Below, piece after piece: positions 55,050 to 64,000 of a stretch of DNA of 64,000 bases. Positions within the stretch are counted from its first letter, which is position 1. The number at the start of each line of letters is the position of its first letter. The notes beneath the pieces are model-generated. The model made no database searches. It saw nothing but the letters and a program-made list of their open reading frames with translations, and was not told where the DNA came from. A program made the position numbers and the translations under genes. Location of the stretch: positions 69,128-133,127 of the forward strand of contig JANQPP010000109.1 in assembly GCA_028289405.1 (NCBI GenBank), read 5' to 3'. This DNA comes from Pirellulales bacterium. GTDB lineage: Bacteria > Planctomycetota > Planctomycetia > Pirellulales > JANQPP01.

Positions 55050-55526
55050 CTATCCGGAGAATAGCTCTTGTAGATCGTCCGCAAACCGGCATATGACCTG
55101 CTTGGTCAGCGGGACGGAGGCATCTTGCCGGCTGCCATTCTCGTCGGTCGCCAGCCGGGACAATTGGAGCCAGCCCCGTTTCCGGATTTGCAGTTCGAAG
55201 AATTCACTCCCAGCGGACGTCGAGGCGGGTGGATCGGAGCGGATGAGCAGCATCTCCCCCGCCTGGTCCTCTTCCATGATCCTCAACTCTTCCGGGAGAT
55301 ACGAAGTCTTCTGGCATAATGCTTCGCACCGCTCTTGGAAATCGGCAAAGCTGACGGATTTGTCCTCTGGAAACTCCATGCGGAGCATCCGCAATTCCCC
55401 CGCCAGCGAACCGGCTTTTTCCAATTGGATCTCGAGTTCAACCTCGCCTTCCGTGACGAGAATCGTCGACGCATCCGACGGCGCCTGTTCCAAAAGAGGC
55501 CGCAGTTTGTCGCTCATAGTTTGCAT
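55050..55526 (-). CDS. Hypothetical protein in the PrkA-SpoVR unit
   Basis: 158 residues, acidic, predicted to be soluble and mixed alpha/beta; regions L-V-T-E-G-E-V-E-L-E-I-Q-L and F-F-E-L-Q-I-R-K-R-G-W alternate. No known motif. Its start lies 56 bp downstream of the spoVR stop on the same strand, so it is probably the fourth gene of that operon. An alternative ATG is three codons further in. Confidence 0.65.
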   Translation of the reverse strand: MQTMSDKLRPLLEQAPSDASTILVTEGEVELEIQLEKAGSLAGELRMLRMEFPEDKSVSFADFQERCEALCQKTSYLPEELRIMEEDQAGEMLLIRSDPPASTSAGSEFFELQIRKRGWLQLSRLATDENGSRQDASVPLTKQVICRFADDLQELFSG

Positions 55527-55582
55527 GAGACTACCTCACTGAATCAGAGCCCTGGAATTCGCAACTTGCCTTTTAGGCCGAG

Positions 55583-57121
55583 CTATTTTTCCGCCGTTTG
55601 TTTTTTGCTAGCCTTTTTGTCGCCTTCTTGTTGGATGTGATGCTCGCTGCCGTCGAAGGAAATCACGGTGGATTTCCCTTCCATCACGGTTTCAATATGC
55701 ACGGGCCGGTTCCACAGTTTCTGCAAATTCGCGAGCGTGTCGCGGGCATAGGACAGCTTGAGTTCCACGCCCGAAAAGTCGTGGACCAGGTACAGTTCGC
55801 CGCGATTCTTGTAGTTCCCGTCCCGCACTTCAATGATGGGCCGGCCCAGGTTCGTGATGCTGAACAATAGCCGTTGTTTGATTTTGGGAAACTCGCGGCT
55901 CTCAATCTCGTACCGTTCCCGGCTTGGTTCGTAGCCGAACGAAAAAAGCTTGTGCTCGCGGCAAAACTCGAGCGTCAAGAAGGTATCGACGAAGGTGACG
56001 TCATTGTGAATCTTGCGGACTTCGAAGATCTTTTCCCGCCCCAAGCCGGTCTGTGTGTCCCAGGCACGTTTTTGCTGTGCATCCTCGCATTCTTCATATT
56101 CTTTACCGAATTGGCCTTTGTTCCAGCGTCGCTCGATATCGCGGAACAGTTCAATCCCCAGTTTGTAAGGGTTCAGCCGGCCCGGTGAAGTGGCCAGCGT
56201 GGAAGAGTGATGGTCACAATAGTCCACGAGGTCTTCGGGGGCCAAAGTCCTCTGCGTCATGATGGTGGAGTGCCAATAACTGGCCCAGCCTTCATTCATG
56301 ATCTTCGTCTGGCCTTGCGGAGCGAAATAGTACGATTCATCACGGATCATGGAGAGCACGTCCGCTTGCCACGGCTTGAGCGGCGCGCGTTCCAGCACGT
56401 ACAGCATCACGTCCCGAGTCGGCGTGTCCACGTTTGCCGAGGGAGATTTGCTCGGTTTCTCCTCCTCGGATTCCGGATCGCCGGCCGGATTCACGAAGGG
56501 ATCCATGTAGCTCTTGGCCGGAAATTTCGCCGCGACCGTGGGTTTGTCGTCTTCGGTAGGTTTGCCGAAACGGTATTTGTCGTGGCCTTCCCTGCGGCGG
56601 ATAAATGGCGAATGGATATCAATCAGGTCCTCGATGCTCAGGCAGACGTCGATGAAGTCTTCCACGGTTTCGACGCCAAAACGGTCCATGTAACGCCGGA
56701 TGCGATTGCCGTGGTTGGCCATCTCATCCATCATCTTGCGGTTGGTCGCGCTAAACCAATAGTTATGCTTGAAGAAGTCGTTGTGGCCGTAGACATGGGC
56801 CATCACCAGCTTTTGGTCGGTGAGGCCATTGGAGCGCATTAAGTATGCATAGCAGGGATCATTGTTGATCACCAATTCGTAGATTTTTTGCAGTCCGTAT
56901 TTGTACCCCTTGGAGAGCTGTTCGTATTCCATGCCGAACCGCCAGTGGGGATAGCGGGAGGGAAAGCCGCCATAGGCGGCAATGGCGTTGAGCTGGTCCG
57001 CATCCACGAGTTCGAAGATGGTCGGAAAGAAGTCGAGGCCAAACGACGCGGCTTCCGCCTCGATCCGCGTTTGCATTTCCGCCAAGGGCCGCGGCAGCGC
57101 GTGTTGATGAACGGTGGCCAT
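55583..57121 (-). CDS. SpoVR-family protein
   Basis: 512 residues matching the SpoVR family in length and order: D-L-I-D-I-H-S-P-F near residue 165, W-A-S-Y-W-H-S near residue 280, then N-P-Y-K-L-G-I-E-L-F-R-D-I-E-R-R-W. It ends with a lysine-rich tail. SpoVR was named for a spore-cortex phenotype, but in non-spore-formers it accompanies the PrkA kinase and YhbH in stress and stationary-phase responses. It follows yhbH by 56 bp. Confidence 0.95.
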   Translation of the reverse strand: MATVHQHALPRPLAEMQTRIEAEAASFGLDFFPTIFELVDADQLNAIAAYGGFPSRYPHWRFGMEYEQLSKGYKYGLQKIYELVINNDPCYAYLMRSNGLTDQKLVMAHVYGHNDFFKHNYWFSATNRKMMDEMANHGNRIRRYMDRFGVETVEDFIDVCLSIEDLIDIHSPFIRRREGHDKYRFGKPTEDDKPTVAAKFPAKSYMDPFVNPAGDPESEEEKPSKSPSANVDTPTRDVMLYVLERAPLKPWQADVLSMIRDESYYFAPQGQTKIMNEGWASYWHSTIMTQRTLAPEDLVDYCDHHSSTLATSPGRLNPYKLGIELFRDIERRWNKGQFGKEYEECEDAQQKRAWDTQTGLGREKIFEVRKIHNDVTFVDTFLTLEFCREHKLFSFGYEPSRERYEIESREFPKIKQRLLFSITNLGRPIIEVRDGNYKNRGELYLVHDFSGVELKLSYARDTLANLQKLWNRPVHIETVMEGKSTVISFDGSEHHIQQEGDKKASKKQTAEK

Positions 57122-57177
57122 GGGGTGACTGTTCTCCCGAAGAGGGGCCTCAAACGTGATGGCGTTTTCGCCTGTGG

Positions 57178-58281
57178 CTATTTTCCTTTGCCCAGAAATT
57201 TCTTGATCGAATCGTAAATCGCGTCCCGGTTGGGAATCTCCGAGAGCACGAGGTTGTCGCGGTCTTCGCCAAACGTGTTCTTCAGCGTGGCCAGAAAGTC
57301 CCCGCTGCCGTAGGGGCTCACCACCTGGCCGTAACAGAAGAGGTTCGCCACGGGCAGCAGTTCTTCTTTCAATAAATCCATGCTTTCGCGGTTATCCTCT
57401 CCCCAATTGTCTCCGTCGGAGAATTGAAAACAGTAAATATTCCATTCCGACGAGGGAAACTGCTCCTTGAGCAGGCTGGCCGCGACTTTGTACGCGCTGC
57501 TGATTCGGGTGCCGCCGCTTTCCCGCGTATGATAGAAAGCGTTCTCGTCGACTTCTCGGGCCGCCGCGTCGTGGATGATGTAGCGGAGTTCAACGCCCTC
57601 GTACTGGCTTTTGATCCAAGTATCGATCCAAAAGGCTTCCGTGCGGACGATCGCCTTTTGCTCGTCGGTCATCGAGCCGGACACATCCATCATGTAGATG
57701 ACCACGGCATTGGCGACGGGTTCCATCACCGTTTGCCAACTGCGATAGCGCATGTCATCCCGTATGGGCACCACGCGCGGGCGTTGGAAGCTGTAGGTGT
57801 CGGTCGCGATTTGCCGTTTCAGTGCCTGCATGTAGGAGCGCCGGAAATGCCGCAAGGATTCAGGCCCGACCCGGCGGACGCTGTTGTAGCGGGCCTTTTC
57901 TTCCTTAATGTTGGCCGTCCCCTTCGGTTCGATGCGGGGCAAATCCAATTCCTCCGCCAGGATTCCCGCCAGCTCTTCCAGGGGCACGTCGACTTCGAGG
58001 ATATGGGCGCCCGGTTCATCGCCGGCTTGTCCTTGCCCATTCTCTTCGCCGGGCCCCAGGGGCTGTCCGGGCTCGCCGTCCCCTTGGCCCACTCCGCCGG
58101 TTCCATTCTTTCCATAGCGGAAATGAGGCACATCCAATTGAGGCAGAGGAATGCTGACCGGGTCCCGGCCTCGGCGGCCAATCATTTCGCCATGCGTAAT
58201 ATATTTCCGCAGATTCTCGCGGACCTTACCCCGCACGATTTCACGAAACCGCGTGTGATCGCTTCCGATATTCAGCGCCAT
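57178..58281 (-). CDS. yhbH: YhbH/YeaH-family (DUF444) protein with VWA-like domain
   Basis: 367 residues. A central glycine/proline/glutamine-rich segment (about 60-95) is followed by D-V-S-G-S-M-T at about 196, a MIDAS-type metal site of a von Willebrand A-like domain. In enterobacteria the counterpart (yeaH) is co-transcribed with yeaG, a PrkA kinase, and is thought to be its partner. The ATG opens [12 protein letters not shown]. It lies between prkA and spoVR, as expected. Confidence 0.94.
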   Translation of the reverse strand: MALNIGSDHTRFREIVRGKVRENLRKYITHGEMIGRRGRDPVSIPLPQLDVPHFRYGKNGTGGVGQGDGEPGQPLGPGEENGQGQAGDEPGAHILEVDVPLEELAGILAEELDLPRIEPKGTANIKEEKARYNSVRRVGPESLRHFRRSYMQALKRQIATDTYSFQRPRVVPIRDDMRYRSWQTVMEPVANAVVIYMMDVSGSMTDEQKAIVRTEAFWIDTWIKSQYEGVELRYIIHDAAAREVDENAFYHTRESGGTRISSAYKVAASLLKEQFPSSEWNIYCFQFSDGDNWGEDNRESMDLLKEELLPVANLFCYGQVVSPYGSGDFLATLKNTFGEDRDNLVLSEIPNRDAIYDSIKKFLGKGK

Positions 58282-58367
58282 GCGGAAACCTCCCTCATGC
58301 TGGAGAGGGAATTCTTGGGATTATTTCTTGGATAAACGGCGATTTGACCGCGCCAGTCTCGCTCCGC

Positions 58368-60422
58368 TTATTCACCTTCGCCGCGCGTATCTCCTCGGGC
58401 AAAAATACTGGCGACGTAGGTCAATACATCGGTCGCACTTTCTTCATCGTAGCCGTAATCACGGATGAGCCGGCCCTTCACGACATCGATCTTGGCCTGC
58501 GTCTCCGCGTCGATCACGTTGGACACCAGGCTCGTGAGCTTGATGGTGTCTTTTTGATCTTCGAAGAGTTTGAGTTCGAGCGCCTTGTTCAGACGTTCGT
58601 TGGTTTTGTAATCAAACTTCTTGCCATCGATGGAGAGGGCGCCAATATAGTTCATGATCTCCCGGCGGAAATCATCCTTGCGGTTCTCCGGAATGTCGAT
58701 CTTGACCTCGATGGATCGCATGAGCCGCTCATCTGGCTCCTCGTATTGGCCGGTGAAGGGATTCCGTACTTTTTCGCGTTGCGTGTACGCCTTCACGTTA
58801 TCGATGTAGTTGGCGCAAAGCCGCTTGAGGGCGTCTTCATCCGCCGCGATGGCCCGCTGCACTTCCAGCTTCACGATGTTGTCATACTCTTCCTTCACGA
58901 CTCCCAGCAGTTCGCGATAGCGATTGCGGGTCTCCTCGCTCGTGATCAGGCTATGGTGTTTCAGCCCGGCCTCCATCTCATTGAGTACCATGAAAGGATT
59001 GACCGATTTGGCGTCCGTATGCGCGACCAACGCGTTGGAAATCTTGTCTTGCACATAGCGGGGAGAAATGCCCAGCATGCCTTCATGCACGGCCTCGTCA
59101 CGGAGTTCCTTGATGTTCTCTTCCGTGAAACCGGGCAGGGATTTCCCGTTGTAAAGCTTTAACTTTTGCAACAAGGTCAAATTGGCGTTCTTGGGCGGCT
59201 CCAATCGACTTAGCACGGCCCACATCGCGGCGATCTCAATGGTATGCGGTGCGATGTGTTTCCCTTTTACTTTCTGGGAATTGTAGTCCTTTTCATAAAT
59301 CTTGATTTCGTCCGACAGCTTCGTGACATACGGCACGTCAATCTTCACCGTGCGGTCGCGTAGTGCTTCCATGAATTCGTTGTTTTGAAGCCGGCGGTAT
59401 TCGGGCTCATTGGTGTGGCCGATGATGACTTCATCAATGTCCGTTTGGGCGAACTTCTTGGGCTTCACCTTGTGTTCTTGGCTCGCGCCCAAGAGGTCAT
59501 AGAGAAACGCCACGTCGAGCTTGAGAACTTCCACGAACTCCACGATGCCTCGGTTGGCGATGTTGAATTCGCCGTCGAAGTTGAACGCGCGGGGATCGCT
59601 ATCACTGCCGTATTCGGCGATCTTGCGATAGTTGATGTCCCCGGTCAGTTCCGTGGAATCCTGGTTCTTTTCATCCTTGGGCTGGAATGTGCCGATGCCG
59701 ATGCGGTCCTTTTCACTCAGGATGAGCCGCTTGACCTTCACGTCCTCCACCACGCGGGTCCAATCGCCGTTGTAATGCTGGAGCCGTTCGGCATAGACAT
59801 GCCGGCAGAAGGGGCACAGCTCTCCTTCGATTTTGACTTGGAAATCCTCACTAGAGCGGCCCGCGTTAAGCCGCGTTTCGACCTGATCGCGGAAACGCCG
59901 CGGGATCACGTGCAAGGGCTCCTCGTGCATGGGGCACCACAAGACGTTTGATTCGTCCTCCAGGTCTCGCCACCCCAATGTATAAAGCGCACCTTCATCG
60001 GAGGCCGAATAGCGTTCCATGCCCCGTTTGAGCAACCGGGCGATGGTGCTCTTGCTGCTGCCCACCGGACCGTGTAACAGCAGTACTCGTTTTTCGATGC
60101 CATACCCTTTCGCCGCGCTTTTGAAGGCATTGACGAGGCTATTTAGCGCTTCGTCGATGCCGTACACCGCGTCCCGTCCGTTTTCTCGTGGATCATCGAA
60201 GAAATAGTAGTGGCGCAACTTGTCCCGTGAATCGGGGATGGGTTCGTCTCCGTAGGAGATGATCATGTCGTAGACGCGCTGAAAGGCGTTTCGCGTGACT
60301 CGCGGATCTTGCTGGGCGATATCCAGATACTCCGCCAAGCTACCGCTCCAGTGCTTGCGCTGAAACTGAGCGAGGTCTTGCTGGGACGCCACCAGATCGA
60401 TGATTTCAGTTCCGCTTCCCAT
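58368..60422 (-). CDS. prkA: PrkA serine protein kinase
   Basis: 684 residues. The AAA+-like core has the P-loop G-P-V-G-S-S-K-S-T at 118-126. The C-terminal PrkA domain contains [14 protein letters not shown] and G-H-T-N-E-P-E-Y. PrkA/YeaG proteins are described as stress- and starvation-responsive kinases or AAA+ proteases; either activity would be ATP-dependent. It is first in the operon prkA-yhbH-spoVR. The GTPase-like loop and overall length are normal. Confidence 0.96.
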   Translation of the reverse strand: MGSGTEIIDLVASQQDLAQFQRKHWSGSLAEYLDIAQQDPRVTRNAFQRVYDMIISYGDEPIPDSRDKLRHYYFFDDPRENGRDAVYGIDEALNSLVNAFKSAAKGYGIEKRVLLLHGPVGSSKSTIARLLKRGMERYSASDEGALYTLGWRDLEDESNVLWCPMHEEPLHVIPRRFRDQVETRLNAGRSSEDFQVKIEGELCPFCRHVYAERLQHYNGDWTRVVEDVKVKRLILSEKDRIGIGTFQPKDEKNQDSTELTGDINYRKIAEYGSDSDPRAFNFDGEFNIANRGIVEFVEVLKLDVAFLYDLLGASQEHKVKPKKFAQTDIDEVIIGHTNEPEYRRLQNNEFMEALRDRTVKIDVPYVTKLSDEIKIYEKDYNSQKVKGKHIAPHTIEIAAMWAVLSRLEPPKNANLTLLQKLKLYNGKSLPGFTEENIKELRDEAVHEGMLGISPRYVQDKISNALVAHTDAKSVNPFMVLNEMEAGLKHHSLITSEETRNRYRELLGVVKEEYDNIVKLEVQRAIAADEDALKRLCANYIDNVKAYTQREKVRNPFTGQYEEPDERLMRSIEVKIDIPENRKDDFRREIMNYIGALSIDGKKFDYKTNERLNKALELKLFEDQKDTIKLTSLVSNVIDAETQAKIDVVKGRLIRDYGYDEESATDVLTYVASIFARGDTRGEGE

Positions 60423-61202
60423 CCTTTGTGCCCTTCATTGCAGTGTCGCGCTTAGCCGTCTGAAACTAATTTTTTACGGATGGCGACATGGGTTATTAAA
60501 CAGGGAGCCTCTTCCGGGCGTTGGAAGCCACTTCGCTACTTTTTCGCGTTTCTCTTGAACCCTGGCCGTCCGCTTTCCGAGCGCGCAGCATCAAGCACCG
60601 TGGAAAACACTTCCACATGGCAAATGCCGCACGGGAACGGATCCAGCCCTACTCTTGGTGGAGAGCATGCCGTGACGCGGCGGGAAGACAACGCGGATCA
60701 AAAGATCGTGGCCGCCGCGGAGAGGCCCGTTTGAGAAAGGTTGAAAAAGAACGGAGAGGTTCGTGTCCGCCACGAGATAGGTGGAGCGATATCCCCTCCT
60801 CCCGAAGAGCACCGTGCTCCGTCACGTCGGGCATGGAAATCGCCCCTATCTCCATCCATCTGTAAGTATCGTTCGAACCTGGCACAGGGGCAATAGAGTT
60901 TTCCACTTTCCAAAGCGTCTCGGGAAGGCGTGGGCGGCCTTCTTTTTTCACCAACGTGTTCACGGATAAAGGTTTTTTACACTTGGCCTTGGCCGGAAAG
61001 AATCTTCGAAATTCTTGAAGAAAATACCACCGCGCTCCACAAAAATTCGCGGATGTGGCGAAATGGAAACAACGTTTCCGTACAACGGTCAAAACCTTCT
61101 CGAGAAAACTGTCGGCTTTGACCGAGGTGCTTTGCCGGGAATCGAAGCGGTAAGGATCGCCTACCATTCAACCACCCGACCCGACGATTTCAGGGGCAGG
61201 AA
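60423..61202. other. Intergenic region between uxs and prkA
   Basis: About 780 bp, with open frames on both strands that show no protein-like composition. It should hold the prkA promoter and the 3' end of the uxs transcript. No terminator, tRNA or repeat was recognised. Confidence 0.5.
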
Positions 61203-62177
61203 TCAGAAATTCGGCGTAGGTGGCCGATACTGCTCGAAATCGATCGTCCGAAACCAGCCGATGGTTTTTTGCAGGCCGTCACGCAAGGGAACTTTGGGTT
61301 CCCAACCGAGACGTTGCTTCGCCAGGCGAATGTCCGGACGTCTCCGCGTTGGATCATCTTGCGGCAAGGGCTGATGCACGATGTTGGATCGAGATTCGGT
61401 GATCTCCAGGACCAGTTCAGCCAGTTCCTTAATCGTGAATTCACCGGGGTTTCCGATATTCACCGGCCCCTGGAATTCAGCCGGCCCGTTCATCATGCGG
61501 ATCATGCCTTCCACCAGATCATCGCGATAGCAAAAGGATCTTGTCTGGTGCCCTTCGCCAAAAATCGTGATGTCCTCTCCTAGCAAGGCTTGACGGATGA
61601 AATTCGAAACCACTCGGCCATCAAACGGGTGCATGCGGGGACCATACGTGTTGAAAATCCGCACGATGCGCACGTCCATGCCATGCATGCGGTGGTAGTC
61701 CGCGCATAGCGACTCGGCGACACGCTTCCCTTCGTCGTAGCAGGCTCGGGGTCCAATGGGATTCACCGAACCACGATACGACTCTTGCTGGGGATGAACT
61801 TCCGGGTCGCCGTAAACTTCACTCGTGGAAGCTTGGAGCACGCGTGCCCGGCATCTTTTGGCCATACCCAGCACGTTGATGGCGCCGAGCACGGAGGTCT
61901 TGGTCGTTTTGATCGGATTGTATTGATAATGCCCCGGAGCTGCGGGGCAGGCTAGATTGTAGATTTGATCGACTTCCAACCAAATTGGCTGCACGATGTC
62001 ATGCCGAATCAACTCGAAATTGCGGCATTCTAGCAGAGGCGAGACATTTCTCTTCTGGCTCGTGAAAAAATTGTCGAGACAGATCACGTCGTGTCCTTCC
62101 TTCACGAGCCGCTCACAAAGGTGCGAACCGAGAAATCCTGCTCCGCCGGTCACCAGAATACGCTTTAGTGCGGACAC
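61203..62177 (-). CDS. UDP-glucuronate decarboxylase
   Basis: NAD-dependent extended SDR that converts UDP-glucuronate to UDP-xylose for polysaccharides. 324 residues with G-G-A-G-F-L-G-S-H at 11-19, S-T-S-E-V-Y-G at 117-123, Y147 and K151 in C-Y-D-E-G-K, and [19 protein letters not shown] and H-Y-Q-Y-N-P-I-K are distinctive of the UXS branch and absent from GalE. It fits with the EPS genes nearby, though separated from them by the prkA operon. Confidence 0.95.
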   Translation of the reverse strand: MSALKRILVTGGAGFLGSHLCERLVKEGHDVICLDNFFTSQKRNVSPLLECRNFELIRHDIVQPIWLEVDQIYNLACPAAPGHYQYNPIKTTKTSVLGAINVLGMAKRCRARVLQASTSEVYGDPEVHPQQESYRGSVNPIGPRACYDEGKRVAESLCADYHRMHGMDVRIVRIFNTYGPRMHPFDGRVVSNFIRQALLGEDITIFGEGHQTRSFCYRDDLVEGMIRMMNGPAEFQGPVNIGNPGEFTIKELAELVLEITESRSNIVHQPLPQDDPTRRRPDIRLAKQRLGWEPKVPLRDGLQKTIGWFRTIDFEQYRPPTPNF

Positions 62178-62473
62178 GCCTGGTTTTCTCCTTCAGATTC
62201 CGACCCAACCAAATCGGACAATCAAAATGGGCACGGTTTATGAAAAGTTCCCTCGCCCCTGCCGGGCGTGATAGGATGCTAATAGGGCCCTTAAGGCAAC
62301 GCTAGTGCTCGTGGTCAAAGGCTGAATGGCGATTCGCTTTCTGGCAGTTTGAATTCTTCTGAACCATAGCAGCTTGCTGGCAACCTGTCAGGGATGAGCC
62401 GGCGGTTGGCCGCCGAAAGAGCTACGAAAAGGCGAACAACAGGCACGACTCGACCTACACGAAGAGACGATAC

Positions 62474-62974
62474 ATGTCCCGTCCGCAAATTTCCCCACCT
62501 TTGGTGATTGCCGGGCTACTGGTTTTGCCGGTCTTGATGATCGGCGTGATCGCGCTACTGCCCCGCGAAAGTGAGCCGCGCCTCACTCGGTCGGAAGTGG
62601 AAGCGGCGCTAGCTCGCTGGAAATCCGAGGGCGTCGACACCTATGGCATGGAAATCGACTTCTACAGCTCCACTCAGCCGGTGACATTCAAAGTCGAGGT
62701 CGAGAAGGGTGAAGTGGTGCAGCTCACACGGAATGACACGCCCGTGGCGCAGCGTTCGACCTGGGCAGCTTGGTCGGTCAACGGGCAATTCGAGAAGATT
62801 CAAGAAGACCTAGAGAAGCAGGAAAACGACGCCTTCAACGTAAAGCAAGGTGTCGATGTCCAACTGTACGCAAGTTTCGATCCGCGGTACGGCTATCCGA
62901 TGCGTTATCAGCGATTGGCACGAGGAAATCCGGACAACTACCGTTGGGAGGTAAAGCGGTTCACACCCCAGTGA
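62474..62974 (+). CDS. DUF6174-like anchored protein
   Basis: 166 residues: one N-terminal hydrophobic helix (about 10-29), a linker, then a soluble domain beginning W-K-S-E-G-V-D-T-Y-G-M-E-I. It contains V-E-K-G-E-V-V-Q-L and closes with D-P-R-Y-G-Y-P-M-R-Y. This pattern is typical of DUF6174 proteins, of unknown function, usually on the outer side of the membrane. Confidence in the family name is moderate; the gene itself is well supported. Confidence 0.78.
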   Translation: MSRPQISPPLVIAGLLVLPVLMIGVIALLPRESEPRLTRSEVEAALARWKSEGVDTYGMEIDFYSSTQPVTFKVEVEKGEVVQLTRNDTPVAQRSTWAAWSVNGQFEKIQEDLEKQENDAFNVKQGVDVQLYASFDPRYGYPMRYQRLARGNPDNYRWEVKRFTPQ

Positions 62975-63014
62975 ATTCCCCCTCCGCCGATTTCCCGCCA
63001 TTCACTAGCTCACA

Positions 63015-63998
63015 CTACCGTAAGGCGTTCGCTCGTCTTGGTCGCTCTGCCGCTTCCACTCGGCCTCTGGGGGACTCGGAATTTTTCGGCACCTCGACGA
63101 CCCAAGAGACTCTTTGAATCTCCGCGATAGGCTTTTCTCGCCGGAGAGAGTTTCGTCTGCGTCCGGAGTGCGAGCGCGTCGTGGGAGCGTCGTGTCGATG
63201 GGAATCTCTTGCTTCCGCGAACGTCACTTCCGAGCGGTTCTTCGCCGAATCGCGGACGTGGCTGGCGTGAAGCGAAACAGCGCGGGTCCTGCCGGTTGGC
63301 GATTTGCTGGAGGCGACGGTTTGCTCCGCTTCCTCTTGGATTTTGGGGGCATCCTGTTGTTGAACGTTTCCAGGCGTCAGCACGTCGAAGATGTCAGGCG
63401 GTGGCGGAAAAAGGCCCGGATCCTCACGAAGTGTATTGGACCGAGGCTGTGTTTGTGGCACCGCCGGAGTTTGTCCTGGCGTCGTGCCGGGAATTCCAGG
63501 GGGAACAAAAACGTTGGGACGATTCGTCTGCGGGGTTTGAGGTCCTTGCGGAAAAGGGACAGGCCCGCGCTCGGGTGCCGGCTGTTCTTCATTGGAGGGA
63601 GCTTCCGGCACAATCGTGGGACGATCCGGAGATGTGATTCCTCCCTCAGCCTCTTCTACTTCACCAGGGAGTTCATCCGTCGCCGCCGGCGGTAAGTTAG
63701 GGCCCAAACGGACGCCCTCATCCTCACGAGCTGGCGCGGGCAGGATCGCACGGGGGATTCTGGGCGACGTTCCTTCTCCCATGTCCGCCCGTTGGGGAAT
63801 CCGCTGAGTGGGCCATTTGCGCCAACGCGGCTGATAGTAGCCGAATGTCGCGTTGGTTGGGTACTGCTCATCCACGCGGGGGAGTTGGCGGTGAGATCCC
63901 GTCGCGAACGTGCGTGAGATTCCGCAAGTACCGCAGAGCACGGATGCCACCGCGAGACTTCCCAACACGAATCGTTTCTTCGCGTTGTGTTCCTTCAT
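63015..63998 (-). CDS. Proline-rich exported protein, planctomycete type (start near window edge)
   Basis: 327 residues with a signal peptide (about 8-33) and then Y-P-T-N-A-T-F-G-Y-Y-Q-P-R-W-R-K-W, a motif I associate with Pirellulales secreted proteins. The rest is a low-complexity stretch rich in P, T, E, Q and R, likely disordered. The ATG is two bases from the window's end, so an earlier start outside cannot be excluded. No enzyme motif is present; a surface or envelope role is a guess. Confidence 0.75.
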   Translation of the reverse strand: MKEHNAKKRFVLGSLAVASVLCGTCGISRTFATGSHRQLPRVDEQYPTNATFGYYQPRWRKWPTQRIPQRADMGEGTSPRIPRAILPAPAREDEGVRLGPNLPPAATDELPGEVEEAEGGITSPDRPTIVPEAPSNEEQPAPERGPVPFPQGPQTPQTNRPNVFVPPGIPGTTPGQTPAVPQTQPRSNTLREDPGLFPPPPDIFDVLTPGNVQQQDAPKIQEEAEQTVASSKSPTGRTRAVSLHASHVRDSAKNRSEVTFAEARDSHRHDAPTTRSHSGRRRNSLRREKPIAEIQRVSWVVEVPKNSESPRGRVEAAERPRRANALR

Positions 63999-64000
63999 CA

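Noticed and set aside
59906..60130. Small minus-strand frame inside prkA.
   Set aside because: Alternative frame within a highly conserved gene.
60649..61167. 172-codon minus-strand frame in the spacer between uxs and prkA.
   Set aside because: Composition is not protein-like, no ribosome-binding site, no recognisable motif.

Overview
The window looks like a chromosomal segment of a planctomycete, most likely of the order Pirellulales. The lineage clues are a giant PVC-type CxxCH heme-binding protein, secreted proteins with dockerin and PEP-CTERM tails, a proline-rich exported protein containing a Y-P-T-N-A-T-F-G-Y-Y-Q-P-R-W segment, large secreted zinc metalloproteases, frequent GTG/TTG starts and weak Shine-Dalgarno sequences. 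No phage, plasmid, CRISPR array, rRNA or intact insertion sequence is visible. This is ordinary core-genome DNA with accessory patches.

Layout. 1-5.8 kb: the 3' part of trpE, then on the minus strand an Omp85/BamA system encoded as two proteins (a five-POTRA periplasmic protein and a separate beta-barrel), then ispD. 6.1-9.9 kb: a large secreted metzincin-like metalloprotease closed by a good intrinsic terminator, and a small exported protein. 10.3-11.4 kb: an orphan mraZ with its three-repeat operator, and a relic of a transposase. 11.4-15 kb: the translation and secretion block ffh, rpsP, trmD, rplS, yraN. 15.3-20.5 kb: a HAF-repeat dockerin/PEP-CTERM protein and the 1272-residue heme protein. 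21.1-27 kb: a two-gene winged-helix regulator/membrane-protein operon with three inverted-repeat candidate operators, then clpB and dnaK.

27.6-33.6 kb: a plus-strand block of pheA, aroF (DAHP synthase), tpiA, secG, yicC, gmk, rpoZ and coaC. 33.9-41.1 kb: small membrane and conserved proteins, two ABC-2 permeases without an ATPase, a PfkB-family kinase, and a 711-residue exported protein with a permuted papain-like peptidase core. 41.3-44 kb: a GT4 glycosyltransferase and a second PEP-CTERM protein. 44-52.3 kb: eight co-directional minus-strand genes (exported TIM-barrel protein, ankyrin protein, GNAT, SDR, SIS, MetE-like, UlaG-like MBL, Gfo/Idh/MocA), tightly packed at their downstream end and best read as an uncharacterised metabolic pathway. 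52.7-62.2 kb: exopolysaccharide genes (initiating sugar transferase, WecG/TagA glycosyltransferase, VanZ-like protein, UDP-glucuronate decarboxylase) flanking a PrkA-YhbH-SpoVR stress operon. 62.5-64 kb: a DUF6174-like protein and a proline-rich secreted protein.

The most noteworthy items are the split BamA, the textbook mraZ operator on an mraZ gene lying outside any cell-division cluster, the triple TTTCCA-N3-TGGAAA array in front of the regulator operon, and the eight-gene cluster at 44-52 kb. All family assignments come from reading motifs and overall protein character; no database search was run.
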